From: SZUA-186 sp041552135
GTDB taxonomy: Bacteria > Pseudomonadota > Gammaproteobacteria > UBA9214
Length of the DNA: 34,212 nucleotides
Assembly: GCA_041552135.1 (NCBI GenBank)
Contig: JBFELL010000008.1
Coordinates: 1 to 34,212, forward strand
Direction: 5' to 3'
Positions within the stretch are counted from its first letter, which is position 1. Each line of letters starts with the position of its first letter. Both the position numbers and the translations under genes were made by a program. Positions 30,946 through 34,212 of this stretch are shown here, piece by piece. The notes below the pieces were generated by a model. It saw nothing but the letters and a program-made list of their open reading frames with translations. It was not told where the DNA came from and searched no databases.

Positions 30946-31809
30946 TCAGACCAGCCAGTAGACGAACACGAACAGACCCAGCCAGACCACGTCGACGAAG
31001 TGCCAGTACCAGGCAACGGCCTCGAAGGCGAAGTGGTGCTCTGCGCTGAAATGGCCCTTCATGGCGCGCAGCAGGATGATCAGCAGCATGGTCGCGCCCA
31101 GCGTCACGTGCAGGCCGTGGAAACCGGTCAGCATGAAGAAGGTCGTACCGTACATGCCGCTGGTCAGCTTCAGGTTCAGGTCGCTGTAGGCGTGGATGTA
31201 CTCGTAGGCCTGCAGCCCGAGGAAGATGAAACCCAGGGCGACGGTGGCCAGCAGGCCGAGGATCAGCTGGCCTCGGTTACCCAGCTTCAGGCCCCAGTGC
31301 GCCCAGGTGACGGTCACGCCGCTGGAGAGCAGGATCAGGGTGTTGATCGCCGGGATGCCCCAGGGCCCCATGGTGGTGAATTCACCGCCGACCTCGCCCG
31401 GGCCGTTGGTCGGCCACATGGCGTCGAAGGCCGGCCACAGCAGCTCGTTGGTCATGACACCGCTGCCGGCACCGCCCAGCCAGGGTATGGAGTACATCCG
31501 CGCGTAGAACAGGGTACCGAAGAAGGCCGCGAAGAACATGACTTCCGAAAAAATGAACCAGCCCATACTCCAGCGGAACGACATGTCGACCTGCTCGTTG
31601 TACTTGCCGGCCTCGCTTTCACGAATGACCGTACCGAACCAGCCGAATAGCATGACGAGTAACACAACCGCGCCAGCCGCCATGATCATGGGCGTGCCGT
31701 CGTTCAGAAAATGGGCAAAACCGCCCAGTGTCAAAAACATGCCAATCGAGCCGACGATCGGCCAGTGGCTGGGTTCCGGCAGGTAATAACCCCCGTTGGA
31801 TGTTGACAT
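30946..31809 (-). CDS. coxC: Cytochrome c oxidase subunit III
   Basis: 287 residues from the ATG at 31809, which has GGGAGA upstream (a longer frame starts at 31833). Seven membrane helices are expected: YYLPEPSHWPIVGSIG at the start, then MGWFIFSEVMFFAAFFG, and the C-terminal FMLTGFHGLHVTLGA and HHFAFEAVAWYWHFVDVVWL blocks that define COX3 (with conserved His and Glu residues). It stabilises proton uptake in the aa3 oxidase. Last gene of the coxA - small gene - cox11 - coxC run. Confidence 0.96.
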   Translation of the reverse strand: MSTSNGGYYLPEPSHWPIVGSIGMFLTLGGFAHFLNDGTPMIMAAGAVVLLVMLFGWFGTVIRESEAGKYNEQVDMSFRWSMGWFIFSEVMFFAAFFGTLFYARMYSIPWLGGAGSGVMTNELLWPAFDAMWPTNGPGEVGGEFTTMGPWGIPAINTLILLSSGVTVTWAHWGLKLGNRGQLILGLLATVALGFIFLGLQAYEYIHAYSDLNLKLTSGMYGTTFFMLTGFHGLHVTLGATMLLIILLRAMKGHFSAEHHFAFEAVAWYWHFVDVVWLGLFVFVYWLV

Positions 31810-31838
31810 CGATGTCTCCCTCTCTCTATTCAATCAAA

Positions 31839-32456
31839 TCAGTGAACCTGGTTACCGGCACCGGCTGCACCCGGTGACAGTGATATGCGTTCCAGCCCGT
31901 CCGCCGGCGGCTTGTCCTTGCCTGCGTCCATCCTGAAAAAGGTGTACGACAGTGCGACCGAGCTGACGTCCTCCGGAAGCTCCGGATCGACAATGAATCG
32001 CAGCGGCATTTCCTTGTATTCACCCGCCTTGAGTGTCTGCTGCGTGAAGCAGAAACACTCGGTCTTGTTGAAGTACTTCGAGGCCAGCCCCGGCACCAGG
32101 CTGGGAACCGCCTGGCCGATGACCGTCTCGCCGGTGGTGTTACGTGCCCAATACTTCACCTCCGTCACCGCGCCGGGGTGGACCGTGACCCGCCTGACCA
32201 TGGGTTTGATCTCCCAGGGCAGGTCACTGTTGACCGCGGCGACGAACTCGACCGTGACCTCGCGTGCCTCGTCGACCTGCCCGCTCAGGGCCTCCTCGAT
32301 GCCGATGCGCCCGGTCTTGCCATTCAGACCCGTGACCTCGCAGAACACGTCATAGAGCGGCACCAGCGCAAACCCGAAACCGAACATGGCCAGCACAACC
32401 AGGCCGAGTCGACTGACGATGCGCCGATTGGCCTGTGAGAGCTCTTCTCTATCCAC
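31839..32456 (-). CDS. ctaG: Cytochrome c oxidase assembly protein COX11/CtaG (CuB insertion)
   Basis: 205 residues from a GTG at 32456 with GGGAGG upstream; the frame extends further to 32735 but that part overlaps the 38-residue gene and coxA. One TM helix (~14-34, GLVVLAMFGFGFALVPLYDVFCEVTG) anchors an Ig-like periplasmic copper domain with the CFCF copper motif in KTECFCFTQQTL. It delivers copper to the CuB site of subunit I. Followed by coxC after 29 bases. The TGA of the preceding small gene is only 2 bases from this start, so coupling is likely. Confidence 0.94.
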   Translation of the reverse strand: MDREELSQANRRIVSRLGLVVLAMFGFGFALVPLYDVFCEVTGLNGKTGRIGIEEALSGQVDEAREVTVEFVAAVNSDLPWEIKPMVRRVTVHPGAVTEVKYWARNTTGETVIGQAVPSLVPGLASKYFNKTECFCFTQQTLKAGEYKEMPLRFIVDPELPEDVSSVALSYTFFRMDAGKDKPPADGLERISLSPGAAGAGNQVH

Positions 32457-32458
32457 GC

Positions 32459-32575
32459 TCAGCCTCCCAGAATGAAGAAGCTGCCGATAAAAAACGCCAG
32501 TGCCACGGCCAGCAGGACAAAAAGGACCTTTCTGATGCCGCTGCGCGCTGCCTGGTGTTCGGGTGTCGTTGCCAT
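32459..32575 (-). CDS. Tiny single-pass membrane protein between coxA and cox11
   Basis: A 38-residue reading frame beginning MATTPEHQAARSGIRKVL and ending in a single hydrophobic helix (VLFVLLAVALAFFIGSFFILGG). AGGT lies upstream of the ATG at 32575. The gene lies 50 bases after coxA and 2 bases before the ctaG start. Small one-helix proteins at this position are known in proteobacterial cox operons as putative small assembly proteins or subunits. Position, spacing and composition support it being real. Confidence 0.7.
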   Translation of the reverse strand: MATTPEHQAARSGIRKVLFVLLAVALAFFIGSFFILGG

Positions 32576-32625
32576 GGCGATAACCTGTCAGGCCAGTGCA
32601 GCAGCACTGGCCTGAACAAAAGAAC

Positions 32626-34209
32626 CTACCTGACTTCCGGAGCCGTCTCGAAGGTGTGGTAGGGCGCCGGCGAGGGTAGCGTCCACTCAAGTCCCTCCGC
32701 ACCTTCCCAGACCTGCGGAGTGGCCTTCTCGCCACCCTTGATGGTGCGGATCAGCACGAACAGGAAGAACAGCTGCGCCAGACCGAAGGCAAAGCCGCCG
32801 ATGCTGGAAATGGCGTTCCAGTTCGTGAACTGCATGGAGTAGTCCGGGATACGGCGCGGCATGCCGGCCAGGCCGATGAAATGCTGCGGGAAGAACAGCA
32901 CGTTCACCGAGATGGTGGACCACCAGAAGTGGATCTTGCCCCACTTCTCGTCAACCATGTGGCCGGTCCACTTCGGCAGCCAGTAGTAGACCGCCGCGAT
33001 GATGGCGAACAGGGCACCGGTCACCAGCACGTAGTGGAAGTGCGCCACGATGAAATAGGTGTCGTGGTACTGCATGTCGACCGGTGCCACGCCCATCATC
33101 AGCCCGGTGAAACCGCCGATGGTGAACAGGAACACGAAGGCCAGCGACCACAGCATCGGGGTCTCGAAGGTCATCGCGCCCTTCCACATGGTCGCCGTCC
33201 AGTTGAACACCTTCACGGCGGTCGGCACCGCGATCATGACCGTGGCGTACATGAAGTACAGCTCGCCGGCCACCGGCATGCCCACGGTGAACATGTGGTG
33301 CGCCCAGACGATGAACGACAGGAAGGCAATGGAGGCCGTCGCGTACACCATGGAGCTGTAGCCGAACAGCGGCTTGCGGGCGAAGGTCGGGATGATCTGC
33401 GAAATCACGCCGAAGGCCGGCAGGATCATGATGTAGACCTCGGGATGCCCGAAGAACCAGAACACGTGCTGGAACAGCACCGGGTCACCGCCGCCGGCGG
33501 CGGCGAAGAAGGTCGTGCCGAAGTACTTGTCGGTCAGCAGCATGGTCACGGCACCGGCCAGCACCGGCATCACCGCGATCAGCAGGAAGGCGGTGATGAA
33601 CCAGGTCCAGACGAACAGCGGCATCTTCATCAGCGTCATGCCCGGTGCACGCATGTTCAGCACGGTGGCGATGATGTTGATGGAGCCCATGATGGAGGAG
33701 AAACCCAGCATGTGCACGGCGAAGACGAAGTAGGCCAGGTTGTCATACTGCAGCGACAGCGGCGCATACATGGTCCAGCCGAAGGCCGGGCCCTGGCCGG
33801 CAAGGAAGTCACCGGCGAACATCGGCGCCATCAGCAGGATGCCGGCAAACGGCAGGATCCAGAAGCTCCAGTTGTTCATGCGCGGCAGCGCCATGTCGGG
33901 CGCGCCGATCATCATCGGGATCTGCCAGTTGGCCAGGCCGACCATGGCGGGCATGATGGCACCGAACACCATGATCAGACCGTGCATGGTGGTCATCATG
34001 TTGAAGAAGTTCGGATCGACCACCTGCATGCCCGGCTGGAACAGCTCGGCGCGGATCACCATGGCCATGGCGCCGCCGACCAGCAGCATGATGAAGGAGA
34101 ACCACAGGTACAGGGTACCAATGTCCTTGTGGTTGGTAGTGGTGATCCAGCGCATGATGCCGCTCGGTGCGCCGTGGTGATGCTCGTCGTGTGTGGTTGC
34201 TGTGCTCAT
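32626..34209 (-). CDS. coxA: Cytochrome c oxidase subunit I (aa3-type, A1 class)
   Basis: 527 residues, complete, with its ATG three bases from the window end. It reduces oxygen to water and pumps protons. Haem and CuB ligands: MTTMHGLIM (haem a), WFFGHPEVY (CuB His with cross-linked Tyr), WAHHMF (CuB), and HDTYFIVAHFHYVL (haems a3/a). D-channel Asp is in GAPDMALPRMNN, the Glu gate is in GHPEVY, and the K-channel Lys is in VPTAVKVFNW, so it is class A1. The His-rich N terminus (HDEHHH) is a common feature. coxB is presumably just outside the window on the same strand. Confidence 0.97.
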   Translation of the reverse strand: MSTATTHDEHHHGAPSGIMRWITTTNHKDIGTLYLWFSFIMLLVGGAMAMVIRAELFQPGMQVVDPNFFNMMTTMHGLIMVFGAIMPAMVGLANWQIPMMIGAPDMALPRMNNWSFWILPFAGILLMAPMFAGDFLAGQGPAFGWTMYAPLSLQYDNLAYFVFAVHMLGFSSIMGSINIIATVLNMRAPGMTLMKMPLFVWTWFITAFLLIAVMPVLAGAVTMLLTDKYFGTTFFAAAGGGDPVLFQHVFWFFGHPEVYIMILPAFGVISQIIPTFARKPLFGYSSMVYATASIAFLSFIVWAHHMFTVGMPVAGELYFMYATVMIAVPTAVKVFNWTATMWKGAMTFETPMLWSLAFVFLFTIGGFTGLMMGVAPVDMQYHDTYFIVAHFHYVLVTGALFAIIAAVYYWLPKWTGHMVDEKWGKIHFWWSTISVNVLFFPQHFIGLAGMPRRIPDYSMQFTNWNAISSIGGFAFGLAQLFFLFVLIRTIKGGEKATPQVWEGAEGLEWTLPSPAPYHTFETAPEVR

Positions 34210-34212
34210 TGA

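Noticed and set aside
32881..34212. 443-codon open frame on the + strand opposite coxA
   Set aside because: His/Gly/Asp-rich translation typical of antisense frames of GC-rich genes; coxA is certain on the other strand.

Overview
This window is a GC-rich, gene-dense chromosomal segment of a gammaproteobacterium. The evidence is the ftsY-ftsE-ftsX-rpoH cluster with rsmD, coaD and a YfhL-type ferredoxin nearby, an rpoH with the RpoH box, bfd/bfr, and an A1-type cytochrome c oxidase operon with COX11, SURF1 and a DUF2909-type protein. From memory, the order mutM - small protein - ... - ggt - fdx - coaD - ... - rsmD - M16 - M16 - ftsY - ftsE - ftsX - rpoH matches the Pseudomonas layout. The species cannot be named from sequence alone; a VPxPA-CTERM surface protein and the cox layout fit an environmental, possibly Chromatiales-like lineage.

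Layout. 1-3370 (+ strand): end of an SGNH/AlgX-like protein, mutM with a conserved small downstream gene, a CbiM-like/COG3235 membrane protein, and two small envelope proteins, one an extreme Asp/Arg/Lys-rich secreted polypeptide. 3473-15114 (all - strand): a candidate signalling and transport operon. Read in its own direction it encodes a membrane-anchored type-1 periplasmic binding protein, a 1400-residue hybrid histidine kinase, a lone receiver, a receiver-PP2C-HATPase protein, an NCS2 nucleobase permease with a C-terminal degenerate RsbW-like domain, a STAS protein, and a divergent Na/Pi-cotransporter-like protein with a PhoU-like tail. 15115-15717 holds no gene I can support. 15718-22607 (- strand): ggt, ferredoxin, coaD, rsmD, a lamin-tail PEP-CTERM-type protein and a pair of M16 peptidases. 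22705-26703 (+ strand): ftsY, a palindromic repeat cluster, ftsE, ftsX and rpoH. 26775-28149: divergent bfd and bfr around a Fur-like palindrome, then a Rap1a/Tai-like protein. 28274-34209: cytochrome oxidase subunits I and III with their assembly genes.

The most interesting item is the 3473-15114 block. All components of a partner-switching circuit (phosphatase, anti-sigma-type kinase fold, STAS antagonist) sit with a solute sensor, but no sigma factor is present. Instead, one anti-sigma-like fold is covalently fused to a transporter and has lost its ATP-binding residues. My inference is that an extracellular solute signal passes through the kinase and phosphatase to set the phosphorylation of the STAS protein, which then docks on the permease tail to gate transport. 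This is a hypothesis from domain content and order only.

The second notable item is the rpoH promoter. It carries a nearly perfect CIRCE operator between its -35 and -10 elements, overlapped by a sigma-E-like promoter, implying HrcA control of the heat-shock sigma factor. The cox cluster lacks ctaA at the place where it is usual, and its SCO-like protein lacks the expected copper-binding histidine.
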